DNA of 64,000 nt from Gordonia prachuapensis (GTDB taxonomy: Bacteria > Actinomycetota > Actinomycetes > Mycobacteriales > Mycobacteriaceae), in NCBI RefSeq assembly GCF_036350515.1, contig NZ_JAZDUE010000003.1, positions 62,001 to 126,000 of the forward strand. Reading direction: 5' to 3'. The notes under the pieces were generated by a model. That model did not search any database. It saw nothing but the letters and a program-made list of their open reading frames with translations, and had not been told where the DNA came from. Every line of letters starts with the position of its first letter. Position 1 is the stretch's first letter. Both the position numbers and the translations under genes were made by a program. Positions 1 to 8,161 of this stretch are shown here, piece after piece.

Positions 1-819
1 CGCGATAACCAGACCGGCCCCGCCGGGTTCGGTGCCGGAGCGGCCGCGGCCGGCCAAGGCGCCATGTGGAATCAGTACGGTCAGCAAACCGACCCCTACA
101 CGCGACCGGCGCCCCCGGTCTCCCGCCAGCTCACCATCGACGACGTGGTCACCAAGACCGCGATGACGCTGGGTGTCCTGGCCATCTCCGCGATCGCGGC
201 GTACTTCCTCGTGGACTCCAACGAGGCGCTCGCGACGCCACTCATGCTCGTCGGCGCGTTCGGCGGTCTGGGCCTGGTCCTCGTCGCGACGTTCGGCCGC
301 AAGCAGGACAACCCGGCAATCGTTCTCGCCTACGCCCTCCTGGAAGGCTTGTTCGTCGGCTCGATCTCGTTCGTGTTCGCGAACTGGATGGTGTCCGGCG
401 ACACGTCGGCCGGAGCCCTGATCGGGCAAGCGGTCCTCGGCACCTTCGGCGTGTTCTTCGGCATGCTGGTGGTGTACAAAGTCGGCGCCATCCGCGTGAC
501 CCCGCGGTTCACCCGCATGCTGTTCGCCGGCATGATCGGCGTGATCGTGCTGATGCTGGGCAACTTGGTGATCGGCTTCTTCAACGGCGGTGAGGGCTTC
601 GGCCTGCGCGACGGTGGTCCGCTCGCGATCATCTTCTCGCTGGTGTGCATCGCGCTCGCCGCGTTCAGCTTCCTGCTCGACTTCGACGCCGCAGACCGGC
701 TCATCCGTGCAGGCGCCCCGGAACGGGCTGCCTGGGGAGTCGCTCTCGGCCTGACCGTCACCCTGGTGTGGCTCTACGTCGAGATCCTGCGCCTGCTGAG
801 CTACTTCAACTCGGAGTAG
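1..819 (+). CDS. Bax inhibitor-1/YccA family membrane protein (5' end cut by window)
   Basis: The protein is a string of hydrophobic helices, about seven, starting near residue 45 after ATG 64. It ends in a short polar loop with the DFDAADRL sequence and a last helix, the layout of the BI-1/YccA family. Family members are inner-membrane proteins linked to calcium leak and stress survival; the exact role in actinobacteria is unknown. The frame stays open from ATG 64 to the left edge, reading through a Gly/Ala-rich stretch, so the true start probably lies outside the window and this entry is partial. Its 3' end is followed 14 bp later by a perfect 15-bp hairpin. Confidence 0.85.
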   Translation, partial: RDNQTGPAGFGAGAAAAGQGAMWNQYGQQTDPYTRPAPPVSRQLTIDDVVTKTAMTLGVLAISAIAAYFLVDSNEALATPLMLVGAFGGLGLVLVATFGRKQDNPAIVLAYALLEGLFVGSISFVFANWMVSGDTSAGALIGQAVLGTFGVFFGMLVVYKVGAIRVTPRFTRMLFAGMIGVIVLMLGNLVIGFFNGGEGFGLRDGGPLAIIFSLVCIALAAFSFLLDFDAADRLIRAGAPERAAWGVALGLTVTLVWLYVEILRLLSYFNSE

Positions 820-832
820 TCACCACGTCTCG

Positions 833-867
833 AAAGGGCGCCCACTCACGTCGAGTGGGCGCCCTTT
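833..867 (+). terminator. Hairpin terminator after the YccA-family gene
   Basis: Arms AAGGGCGCCCACTC-type (833-847 and 853-867) are perfect 15-bp complements around a 5-base loop, and the right arm ends in TTT. It lies 14 bp after the stop codon. The right arm is also the first unit of the 21-bp repeat array that follows. Confidence 0.6.
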
Positions 868-932
868 CGCGTCGAGTGGGCGCCACTTGCCGTCGAGTGG
901 GCGCCCTTTCTCGTTCACTGGGCAGTCTGGCC
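850..932 (+). repeat. Tandem 21-bp repeat array, left half of a convergent pair
   Basis: Units begin at 850, 871 and 892, exactly 21 bp apart, each GTCGAGTGGGCGCC plus a 7-base tail such as CTTTCGC or ACTTGCC. A decayed fourth unit begins at 913. The region 820-1119 between two convergent genes holds no credible gene. It holds this array, a mirror-image array and two hairpins. Confidence 0.85.
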
Positions 933-986
933 GTTGAGTCGATGCTTCTTTGCCTCGCCCGGTCGAGGGCGGTCAATCCAATCAAC

Positions 987-1070
987 CGAAAGTGGTGCCC
1001 ACTCGACGAAAACTGGCGCCCAGTCGACGGAAAGTAGCGCCCAGTCGACGGAAAGTGGCACCCAGTGGAC
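987..1070 (-). repeat. Tandem 21-bp repeat array, right half of a convergent pair
   Basis: On the minus strand four units start at 1070, 1049, 1028 and 1007, 21 bp apart. The consensus is GTCGACTGGGCGCC with tail ACTTTCC. A decayed unit continues toward 966. The orientation is opposite to the array at 850-932, so the two could fold on each other as a long imperfect stem. The same unit recurs at 16644-16983. Confidence 0.85.
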
Positions 1071-1074
1071 GAAA

Positions 1075-1107
1075 AAGGGCGCCCACTCGATGCGAGTGGG
1101 CGCCCTT
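1075..1107 (-). terminator. Hairpin terminator after the thiolase gene
   Basis: Perfect 15-bp arms (1075-1089 and 1093-1107) with a 3-base loop lie 12 bp past the stop codon of the leftward thiolase gene. On the minus strand a run of five T follows the stem at 1072-1076. The stem sequence is a variant of the neighbouring 21-bp repeat core. Confidence 0.65.
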
Positions 1108-1119
1108 GTCGACGAACGG

Positions 1120-2343
1120 TCAGCTGAGGCGCTCGAGCACCATCGCCATGCCCTGGCCTCCGCCCACACACATCGACTCGATGCCGAAGGTCTTGTCGTG
1201 GGTCTGCAGATTGTTGAGCAGTGTGGTGGTGATGCGTGCGCCGGTCATCCCGAATGGGTGGCCGAGTGCGATGGCACCCCCGGAGACGTTCAGCTTGTCG
1301 TGGTCGATGCCGAGCTCGTTGGCCGATCCGAGCACCTGCACGGCGAAGGCCTCGTTGATCTCGACGAGGTCGATGTCCGAGATCGACTTCCCCGAGATGC
1401 GCAGCACCTTGCGGATGGCCTCGATCGGTCCGAGGCCCATGATCTCGGGGGAGAGCCCGGTCGCCGCGGTGGCGACAACGCGCGCCAGCGGAGTCAGACC
1501 CAGTTCTTTGGCCTTGGTGTCGCTCATGATCACCAGGGCTGCGGCGCCGTCGTTCAGCGGGCACGCGTTGCCCGCGGTGATCGTGCCGTCCGGCCGGAAC
1601 ACCGGTTTGAGCTGGGACACCTTCTCGTAGGTGGTGCCTGCGCGCGGCCCGTCGTCGGTCGTGACGGAGGTGCCGTCGGGGAGGGTGACGGGGTCGATCT
1701 CGCGTTCGAAGAAGCCGGCCTTGATCGCTTCCTCGGCCCGGTTCTGACTCAGCACACCCCAGCGGTCCTGGTCCTCACGGGAGATCCCGGTGAAGCTGGC
1801 GACGTTCTCCGCGGTCTGGCCCATGGCGATGTACACGTCGGGGATCAGGCCGTCCTGGCGAGGATCGTGCCAGGTACCGGCACCGCCTTCGGCTGACTTC
1901 TCGGTGCGGGCCATCGCCTCGTCGAACACCGGGTTCTTCGAATCGGGTGCGCCGTCGGCGCCGCCGGAGATCCCGAAACTCGAGACACTCTCGACGCCGC
2001 CGGAGATGATCACGTCGGCCTCGCCGGCCTTGATGGCGTGCAGGGCCATGCGGGTGGTCTGCAACGACGACGAGCAATACCGATTCACCGACACTCCGGG
2101 CACGTGGTCGAGGCCGAGTTCCACGGCGATCACCCGGGCGATGTTGTAGCCGCCCTGCCCGCCGGGCTGGCCGATGCCCCAGTGGATGTCCTCGATGTCG
2201 GCGACGTCGAGCTCGGGCACCTTCGCGAGGGCCGCGGCGACCATCTGGCGCGAGAGTTCGTCGGGGCGGACATCTTTGAGGGACCCCTTACCGGCGCGGC
2301 CGATCGGGGAGCGGGCATGGGCGACGATCACTGCTTCAGGCAT
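1120..2343 (-). CDS. Acetyl-CoA C-acyltransferase (thiolase), FadA3-like
   Basis: This 407-residue protein has full thiolase length. The acylated cysteine is C90 in NRYCSSSLQ, the catalytic histidine sits in GGAIALGHPFG, and the proton-relay cysteine is C392 in MCVGGGQG. Thiolases cleave 3-ketoacyl-CoA to acetyl-CoA and a shortened acyl-CoA, or run in reverse. The order thiolase, SGNH hydrolase, cbs matches M. tuberculosis Rv1074c (fadA3) onward, which is the main reason for the FadA3 label. Substrate chain length cannot be read from the sequence. The gene lies 16 bp after the SGNH hydrolase gene on the same strand. Confidence 0.92.
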   Translation of the reverse strand: MPEAVIVAHARSPIGRAGKGSLKDVRPDELSRQMVAAALAKVPELDVADIEDIHWGIGQPGGQGGYNIARVIAVELGLDHVPGVSVNRYCSSSLQTTRMALHAIKAGEADVIISGGVESVSSFGISGGADGAPDSKNPVFDEAMARTEKSAEGGAGTWHDPRQDGLIPDVYIAMGQTAENVASFTGISREDQDRWGVLSQNRAEEAIKAGFFEREIDPVTLPDGTSVTTDDGPRAGTTYEKVSQLKPVFRPDGTITAGNACPLNDGAAALVIMSDTKAKELGLTPLARVVATAATGLSPEIMGLGPIEAIRKVLRISGKSISDIDLVEINEAFAVQVLGSANELGIDHDKLNVSGGAIALGHPFGMTGARITTTLLNNLQTHDKTFGIESMCVGGGQGMAMVLERLS

Positions 2344-2359
2344 GTCGCCAGATTACCCC

Positions 2360-3415
2360 CTAGCAGTTGCTTGGTTCGGGGTCGCTCCCACTGAGCTGCG
2401 CGCCTACCCGCGCGGCGGCGTCGTGTTGGTCGAAGCCGCGATCGGAGCGCTCGCCGGACCCCTGGTCAGGCAGCCCCGACGGCGCCCCGGCCTCGTCCGG
2501 ACTCTGTCCGAGTAGCCGGCGAAGGCGCGTGATCAGCCGCCGCCGTTCCACCGCCTCGGACACCTCGGGAGCTTGCGGGAGCGGCGTAGGGCCCCACTCG
2601 TCGATGGCTGCGAGCACCTCGGGCATCAGGATGTCGGACGCCAGGGCATACCCGGCCGCGGAGGGATGATATTGGTCCGGAGAGAACATGTGCTCGGGTT
2701 TGGCGAGGAACTCTTTTGCCAGCAGGTCGGCCATCGGAACGGGCCGACCACCCGCATTCCGGACGGCGCCACGCTGTGCGGCGGCCAGCCGGAGTCCAAA
2801 GCGCCGCAGGACCGTACGCAGCGGCTGCGGAATCGCCGTGATCACCCCGAAGTCCGGGCAGGTGCCGACGACCACCGCGGCGTCCTGGGCGACGAGTAGC
2901 GACACCGCCTCCCCGAGCCGTCGGGCCGACGTCCGGATCCGGTTGCGGGCGGTGATGTCGTTCGCGCCGATGAGGATGACCGCCAGGTCGGGGCGCTCAC
3001 CGGTGATGAACATCGCGTCGATCTGGGCGGCGAGTCCCCGCGACGTCGCGCCGACGATGGCCTTGTTGGCGTACCGGACGGTCTTCCCGGTCTCGGCGGC
3101 CACGCGCCGCGCGACCTGGACTCCCGGCGTCTCGTCCGCGGTGTCGGCGCCGAGACCCGCCGCGGTGGAATCACCGAACACGACGAAGAACAGGTCGACC
3201 GGCGTCGTGCGGGTGTAGCGATGCGGGCCGGTGCCGTCGGGTAGGTAGATACCGTCGCCGTTGGGGGCGTCGTCGGTGCGGTGGGGGATCACGGTGCGAG
3301 CGGTGACCGCCTGATTGTTCAGGTAGTTGTACGCCGCCCACGACGCCCCGGCGCTGGCCGCCGTTGCCGCCACGGTCGCCCCGACGTCACGCAGAACGCG
3401 GTTGTTGTCCATCAT
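2360..3415 (-). CDS. SGNH/GDSL hydrolase family protein, probably exported
   Basis: The 351-residue protein shows the SGNH blocks: FGDSTAAGLG with nucleophile S83, the oxyanion asparagine in GANDIT, and the catalytic pair in DQYHPSAAGY. The first ~35 residues form an Ala-rich hydrophobic segment that would act as an anchor or uncleaved signal. Expected activity is an esterase or lipase on an unknown envelope or extracellular substrate. The tail after residue ~290 is charged and low in complexity. A much longer frame extends upstream over cbs on the other strand, but it is a high-GC artefact. The start chosen is the MMDNN methionine pair, 117 bp from the divergent cbs start. It corresponds to the Rv1075c position. 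Confidence 0.85.
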   Translation of the reverse strand: MMDNNRVLRDVGATVAATAASAGASWAAYNYLNNQAVTARTVIPHRTDDAPNGDGIYLPDGTGPHRYTRTTPVDLFFVVFGDSTAAGLGADTADETPGVQVARRVAAETGKTVRYANKAIVGATSRGLAAQIDAMFITGERPDLAVILIGANDITARNRIRTSARRLGEAVSLLVAQDAAVVVGTCPDFGVITAIPQPLRTVLRRFGLRLAAAQRGAVRNAGGRPVPMADLLAKEFLAKPEHMFSPDQYHPSAAGYALASDILMPEVLAAIDEWGPTPLPQAPEVSEAVERRRLITRLRRLLGQSPDEAGAPSGLPDQGSGERSDRGFDQHDAAARVGAQLSGSDPEPSNC

Positions 3416-3532
3416 GCCCTGACCGATGATCGGATCGGCGAGACCACCGATCCGTCTGTTCGCACCTCCACAACACGGCTGCCAGCTTAGTCCGAGTTCG
3501 AGCCGTGCCCGCCTCTCTGGGACGATGGACAC

Positions 3533-4927
3533 ATGCGCATTGCTGGACACGTCGTGGATCTCGTGGGCGACACCCCGCTGGTCAAGCTCAACTCGGTGAC
3601 CAGACCCGGTTCGGGTCTCGTCGCGGCCAAGATCGAATACCTGAATCCGGGTGGCAGCAGCAAGGACCGCATCGCGGTGCGGATGGTGGATGCCGCCGAA
3701 CAGTCCGGTGCGCTGAAACCGGGGGGGACCATCGTCGAACCGACGTCGGGCAACACCGGCGTCGGACTGGCGCTCGTGGCGCAACAGCGCGGCTACAAGT
3801 GTGTGTTCGTGTGCCCGGACAAGGTCGGCGCGGACAAGCGGAATGTTCTGCGGGCCTATGGCGCAGAGGTGGTGGTGTGTCCGACTGCGGTCCCGCCGGA
3901 TCACCCGGACAGCTATTACTCCGTCTCCGATCGTCTGGTCCGCGAGATCGACGGTGCCTGGAAGCCCGACCAGTACTCCAATCCGGCCGGGCCGCAGAGC
4001 CATTACGAGACCACGGGGCCGGAGATCTGGGCGGACACCGAGGGCAAGGTCACCCATTTCGTCGCCGGCGTGGGGACCGGCGGCACCATCACCGGGACCG
4101 GCCGCTACCTCAAGGAGGTCTCCGACGGTTCGGTGCAGGTCGTCGGCGTCGATCCCGAGGGATCGGTGTACTCCGGCGGGACCGGCCGTCCGTATCTGGT
4201 CGAGGGGGTGGGCGAGGACTTCTGGCCGACCGCCTATGACCCGACGGTGCCGGACGAGATCATCGCCGTCTCCGACGCCGATTCGTTCGACATGACGCGA
4301 CGTCTCGCCCGCGAGGAAGGACTGCTCGTCGGCGGCTCCTGCGGGATGGCGGTCGTGGCGGCCCTCGAGGTGGCCGAACGTGAAGGGCCGGACGCCGTCG
4401 TGGTGGTTCTGCTGCCCGACGGTGGCCGCGGCTACCTCGGAAAGATCTTCAACGACGAATGGATGAGCAGCTACGGCTTCCTGAGGTCGCCGCTCGACGG
4501 CAAGACCAAGGAGTCCCTCGTCGGAGATGTGTTGCGAGGCAAGACCGGAGCGCTGCCCGATCTGGTGCACACCCACCCACAGGAGACGCTGCGCGACGCC
4601 ATCGAGATCCTCCGCGAATACGGTGTGTCCCAGATGCCCGTCGTCGGTGCGGAACCGCCGGTGATGGCCGGCGAGGTCGCCGGCGCGGTCACCGAGCGTG
4701 ACCTGCTCGGCGCGGTTTTCGAGGGTCGGGCCAATCTCGCCGATCCCGTCTCACAGCACATGGGCGATCCGTTCCCGCTGATCGGTTCCGGCGAGCCGTT
4801 GTCGGCGGCCACCAAGGCGCTCTCCGAGTGCGACGCACTGATGGTGGTCGAAGAGGGCAAGCCGATCGGCGTCATCACCCGCCATGACCTGCTGGCCTTC
4901 GTCAGCAGCCACCCCACCGTCGGCTGA
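3533..4927 (+). CDS. cbs: Cystathionine beta-synthase
   Basis: It joins serine and homocysteine to cystathionine using PLP. The 464-residue protein has a fold-II PLP domain with K44 in GSSKDRIA and the phosphate loop TSGNTG at 71-76. Two CBS domains follow from about residue 335. The glycine-rich GVGTGGTITGTG loop binds the cofactor phosphate. No N-terminal haem domain is present, as expected for bacterial forms. metB starts 51 bp downstream on the same strand, so the pair probably forms one unit for interconverting homocysteine, cystathionine and cysteine. The arrangement matches Rv1077 and Rv1079, without the Pra-like gene found between them there. Confidence 0.95.
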   Translation: MRIAGHVVDLVGDTPLVKLNSVTRPGSGLVAAKIEYLNPGGSSKDRIAVRMVDAAEQSGALKPGGTIVEPTSGNTGVGLALVAQQRGYKCVFVCPDKVGADKRNVLRAYGAEVVVCPTAVPPDHPDSYYSVSDRLVREIDGAWKPDQYSNPAGPQSHYETTGPEIWADTEGKVTHFVAGVGTGGTITGTGRYLKEVSDGSVQVVGVDPEGSVYSGGTGRPYLVEGVGEDFWPTAYDPTVPDEIIAVSDADSFDMTRRLAREEGLLVGGSCGMAVVAALEVAEREGPDAVVVVLLPDGGRGYLGKIFNDEWMSSYGFLRSPLDGKTKESLVGDVLRGKTGALPDLVHTHPQETLRDAIEILREYGVSQMPVVGAEPPVMAGEVAGAVTERDLLGAVFEGRANLADPVSQHMGDPFPLIGSGEPLSAATKALSECDALMVVEEGKPIGVITRHDLLAFVSSHPTVG

Positions 4928-4978
4928 GCCGGCAGTCAGCACCGTCGGCGCCGCCGACGCGACCCGAGGAGCAACGAA

Positions 4979-6151
4979 GTGAGTGAACAGCGCAGCGCTG
5001 CGGATTCGTCTCGCTGGCAGGGGTTCTCCACCCAGGCCATCCACGCCGGATACGATCCGGACCCGCAGACCGGTGCGGTCAACGTGCCGATCTATGCCAG
5101 CTCAACCTTCGCCCAGGACGGTGTCGGCGGGCTACGCGACGGATTCGAGTACGCCCGCACCGGCAACCCGACCCGCCGTGTCCTGGAGGCCAACATCGCG
5201 GCCATCGAACGGGGAACGTACGGGCGGGGTTTCGCCAGTGGCATGGCCGCCACCGATGCGCTGCTGCGGGCAACCCTGCGTCCCGGCGACCATCTGGTCA
5301 TCCCGAACGACGCCTACGGCGGCACCTTCCGGCTGATCGACAAGGTCTTCACACAGTGGGGCATCACCTATTCGGCGGCCCCGGTGTCCGACGTCGATGC
5401 CGTGCGGGCGGCGATCACGCCGGCCACCAAGCTGGTGTGGATCGAGACCCCGACGAATCCGCTGCTCAACGTCGGCGACATCGAGGCGTTGGCCGCCGTC
5501 GCACACGACGCCGGGGCGAAACTGGTGGTGGACAACACCTTCGCCTCCCCATATCTGCAGCAACCGCTGTTGCTCGGCGCGGATGTGGTGCTCCACTCGA
5601 CCACGAAGTACCTCGGCGGACACTCCGACGTCGTCGGCGGTGCGCTCGTCACCAACGACGAGGAGATCGACGAGGCCATCGCATTCCTGCAGAATGGCGC
5701 CGGCGCGGTTCCCGGACCGTTCGACGCCTACCTCACCATGCGCGGCATCAAGACTCTCGCCGTCCGGATGGACCGGCACTGCGACAACGCCGAGAAGATC
5801 GTCGAGTTCCTCTCGGCACACCCCAAGATCGACAGTGTCCTCTACCCCGGGCTGCCGACGCATCCCGGCCATGACGTCGCCGGAAAGCAGATGCGCCGGT
5901 TCGGCGGCATGGTGTCCGTTCGCCTCAAGGGCGGACAGGTTGCGGCGCAAGAGTTCTGCGCACGCACCGAGGTGTTCACCCTGGCCGAGTCGCTCGGCGG
6001 CATCGAGTCGTTGATCGAGCACCCCGGTGCGATGACCCACGCGTCGACCGCCGGTTCGCTGCTGGAGGTCCCGGCCGACCTGGTGCGGCTGTCGGTGGGG
6101 ATCGAGGACATCGCCGATCTGCTCGGCGACCTCGAGAACGCGCTCGGCTGA
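4979..6151 (+). CDS. metB: Cystathionine gamma-synthase / gamma-lyase family enzyme
   Basis: This is a PLP enzyme of the Cys/Met metabolism family, 390 residues. The lysine is K210 in HSTTKYLGGHSD, and YARTGNPTR at ~58-66 is the tetramer-contact motif. It makes cystathionine from acylated homoserine and cysteine, or cleaves cystathionine; sequence alone does not separate the two. The GTG start has a CGAGGA ribosome site 8 bp upstream. It follows cbs by 51 bp and precedes ilvA by 13 bp, so the three PLP genes may be co-transcribed. Confidence 0.93.
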   Translation: MSEQRSAADSSRWQGFSTQAIHAGYDPDPQTGAVNVPIYASSTFAQDGVGGLRDGFEYARTGNPTRRVLEANIAAIERGTYGRGFASGMAATDALLRATLRPGDHLVIPNDAYGGTFRLIDKVFTQWGITYSAAPVSDVDAVRAAITPATKLVWIETPTNPLLNVGDIEALAAVAHDAGAKLVVDNTFASPYLQQPLLLGADVVLHSTTKYLGGHSDVVGGALVTNDEEIDEAIAFLQNGAGAVPGPFDAYLTMRGIKTLAVRMDRHCDNAEKIVEFLSAHPKIDSVLYPGLPTHPGHDVAGKQMRRFGGMVSVRLKGGQVAAQEFCARTEVFTLAESLGGIESLIEHPGAMTHASTAGSLLEVPADLVRLSVGIEDIADLLGDLENALG

Positions 6152-6164
6152 ACGCGATCCCGTC

Positions 6165-7364
6165 GTGTCCGTGACCCAGGATGACATCGACAGCGCAGCG
6201 ACGACGCTGTCGACGGTGATCCGTCGCACCCCCATGATCGCGTCGCGGGTCCTGTCCGAGCGGATCGGCTGCGAAGTGTGGCTGAAGTGCGAGAACCTGC
6301 AGCGCACAGGGTCATTCAAGCCGCGGGGTGCCTACAACAGGATCTCCCGGCTGTCCGACGAGGAACGCGCGCGGGGCGTTGTCGCCGCGAGCGCGGGCAA
6401 CCACGCGCAGGGCGTCGCGTGGTCGGCCTCTTCGTTGGGTATCGCGTCACGTGTGTACATGCCGCGAGGCGCCGCGTTACCGAAGATCGCGGCGACCAAA
6501 GCGTATGGCGCCGAGGTCATCCTCGAGGGTTCGACGGTCGATGAGGCGCTGGTCTCGGCACGTGCGTTCGCCGACGAGACCGGCGCGGTGCTGATCCACC
6601 CGTTCGACCACCCGCACATCGTCGCCGGTCAGGCGACCGTCGGGTTGGAGATCCTCGAGCAGATGCCCGACGTCGACGCGATCGTGGTGCCGCTCGGCGG
6701 TGGCGGGCTGCTGGCCGGGATCGCCGCCGCGGTGAAGGCGCGACGCCCCGACGTCACCATCATCGGCGTTCAGGCCGCCCAGGCGGCGGCATGGCCGCAG
6801 TCCCTCGCCGACGGACATCCGGTCGCGGCGGCGTCGATGAACACCATGGCCGACGGGATCGCGGTGGCCCGGCCCGGCGACGTACCGTTCGCCCACATCT
6901 CCGAGTTGGTCGACTCCGTCGTCACGGTCAGCGAGGAATCGTTGAGCACCGCACTGCTGTTGATGCTCGAACGCGCCAAACTGATCGTCGAACCCGCCGG
7001 GGCGGCTGCGGTCGCCGCGGTCACCGCAGGCGCGGTGGACCTCTCCGGGAACGTGTGCGTCGTCGTCTCCGGCGGGAACATCGACCCGCTGCTGCTCAGT
7101 CATGTGACCACCCACGGTCTGACCGCCGCCGGACGGTTCCTGACCGTCACCGCGACCGTGTCCGATCGCCCCGGCGGCCTGATCGCCCTGCTGGAACTGC
7201 TTCGCGATCTGGGCGCGAGCGTGGTCGACGTCGTCCATTCGCGGGTGGCCGACGACCTCTACCTCGACGAGGTCCAGGTGACCGTCAGCGTGGAGACCCG
7301 CGGACCCGAACACCAGCGGGAACTACGCCGGTCGCTGTCGGATGCTGGGTTCCTGCGCGACTGA
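6165..7364 (+). CDS. ilvA: Threonine ammonia-lyase (threonine dehydratase) with ACT domain
   Basis: It deaminates threonine to 2-oxobutanoate, the first step toward isoleucine. PLP lysine K52 lies in GSFKPRGAYN, and the GGGGLLAG loop near residue 180 binds the phosphate. A single ACT domain covers about residues 325-399. The 399-residue length fits the short class found in actinobacteria, not the ~510-residue E. coli IlvA with its longer regulatory region. Start GTG 6165 is only 13 bp after metB, and GTG 6171 is an alternative. It sits where greA would follow metB in M. tuberculosis, so it belongs to an inserted segment or a different ancestral order. Confidence 0.9.
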   Translation: MSVTQDDIDSAATTLSTVIRRTPMIASRVLSERIGCEVWLKCENLQRTGSFKPRGAYNRISRLSDEERARGVVAASAGNHAQGVAWSASSLGIASRVYMPRGAALPKIAATKAYGAEVILEGSTVDEALVSARAFADETGAVLIHPFDHPHIVAGQATVGLEILEQMPDVDAIVVPLGGGGLLAGIAAAVKARRPDVTIIGVQAAQAAAWPQSLADGHPVAAASMNTMADGIAVARPGDVPFAHISELVDSVVTVSEESLSTALLLMLERAKLIVEPAGAAAVAAVTAGAVDLSGNVCVVVSGGNIDPLLLSHVTTHGLTAAGRFLTVTATVSDRPGGLIALLELLRDLGASVVDVVHSRVADDLYLDEVQVTVSVETRGPEHQRELRRSLSDAGFLRD

Positions 7365-7367
7365 TCC

Positions 7368-7430
7368 GCCGACAGAACCCGGTTTCGCGCCGACAGAACC
7401 CCGATTCGTGCCGACAGAACCCGGGCCGAC
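7368..7430 (+). repeat. Three tandem 21-bp repeats with a second consensus
   Basis: GCCGACAGAACCC occurs at 7368, 7389 and 7410, each exactly 21 bp apart, with tails close to GGTTTCGC. The unit differs from the arrays at 838-1110 and 16644-16983 but has the same period. Like them, it lies in a gap just after a stop codon. The three units fill most of the 90 bp between ilvA and the next, convergent gene. Confidence 0.8.
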
Positions 7431-7454
7431 CCCGTCTGGTCGGCGACGAGCCCG

Positions 7455-7970
7455 TCAGGTCTGAGGTGACAGCTTCGCGAAATGACGAATCGTGTCGGTC
7501 TCGACGGTCTTGAACACGCTCGCGGCGGTCGGCCCGCTGAACGCGGTCACCGCCTTCGCCGACGTCGACAGTTCGAGGGCGAATGACCAGACGAGCCGGC
7601 AACCGACATCGGCAGGCCGGATCTCGGTGAGCTCGCCGAAGCGCTTCACACCGGGCGTGGAGGCCGAAACCGCGTGGAAAGCGTTGCGGTACTCGCCGGT
7701 CTCGCTGTTCTCGTCCCACACGAAGAAGTGCTCCGACAAGGCCAATCCGGGGCCGAGCGACGCCTTTCGGGTGGTGCCGACGCCGTACGGAGCAGGTGAG
7801 GTGAACTCGATGGATTTGATCGCTCGGCACCAGTCCAGGGTGTTGTGTCTCGTCAGTTCGGCCCACGCGCGCGCAGGACTGACGGGCAGGTTCACGTCGA
7901 TGACGTAGGTCACCGGCGCCGAGTCGAAGAATTCGAGGTCGATGGACTCCAGGGGATAGCTACGCGCCAT
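7455..7970 (-). CDS. SRPBCC-fold (START/polyketide cyclase-like) protein
   Basis: The product is about 171 residues. It has the alternating strands and C-terminal helix of SRPBCC ligand-binding proteins: a start-like VTYVIDVNLPVSPARAWAEL, then GTTRKASL, then a long last helix. Such proteins bind hydrophobic ligands and have many roles, so no specific function can be given. Start MARSYP at 7970 is chosen; an upstream start (MRPM, 7979) is possible and neither has a convincing ribosome site. It faces ilvA tail to tail and is divergent from the PAP2 gene. Confidence 0.7.
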   Translation of the reverse strand: MARSYPLESIDLEFFDSAPVTYVIDVNLPVSPARAWAELTRHNTLDWCRAIKSIEFTSPAPYGVGTTRKASLGPGLALSEHFFVWDENSETGEYRNAFHAVSASTPGVKRFGELTEIRPADVGCRLVWSFALELSTSAKAVTAFSGPTAASVFKTVETDTIRHFAKLSPQT

Positions 7971-8161
7971 GGGTCTCATTCATACACGGGGAGCCAGTTT
8001 GTTGCGCCGTGCGTGCGATGTCGCCGGTGCGGAGAGGTAACGATTCGGGCCGTCCGGCATGGTCGCCTGGACCGCACCCATGGCGCAGGGTTTACTCTTG
8101 GGTTCTTCTTAGTTGTACAGATCAACCATCAGTGTTGGCCGGACGTTTACCCGGGGAGGTC

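Noticed and set aside
838..1110. CRISPR array
   Set aside because: Units are contiguous with a 21-bp period and no unique spacers, change orientation halfway, and no cas gene is present.
3416..4576. N-terminal extension of the SGNH hydrolase frame over cbs
   Set aside because: The extra 387 codons lie antisense to cbs and have no recognisable domain. The hydrolase starts at the MMDNN pair.
4928..4978. SAM riboswitch before metB
   Set aside because: Only 51 bp separate cbs and metB, too short for a SAM aptamer plus switch, and no conserved core was seen.
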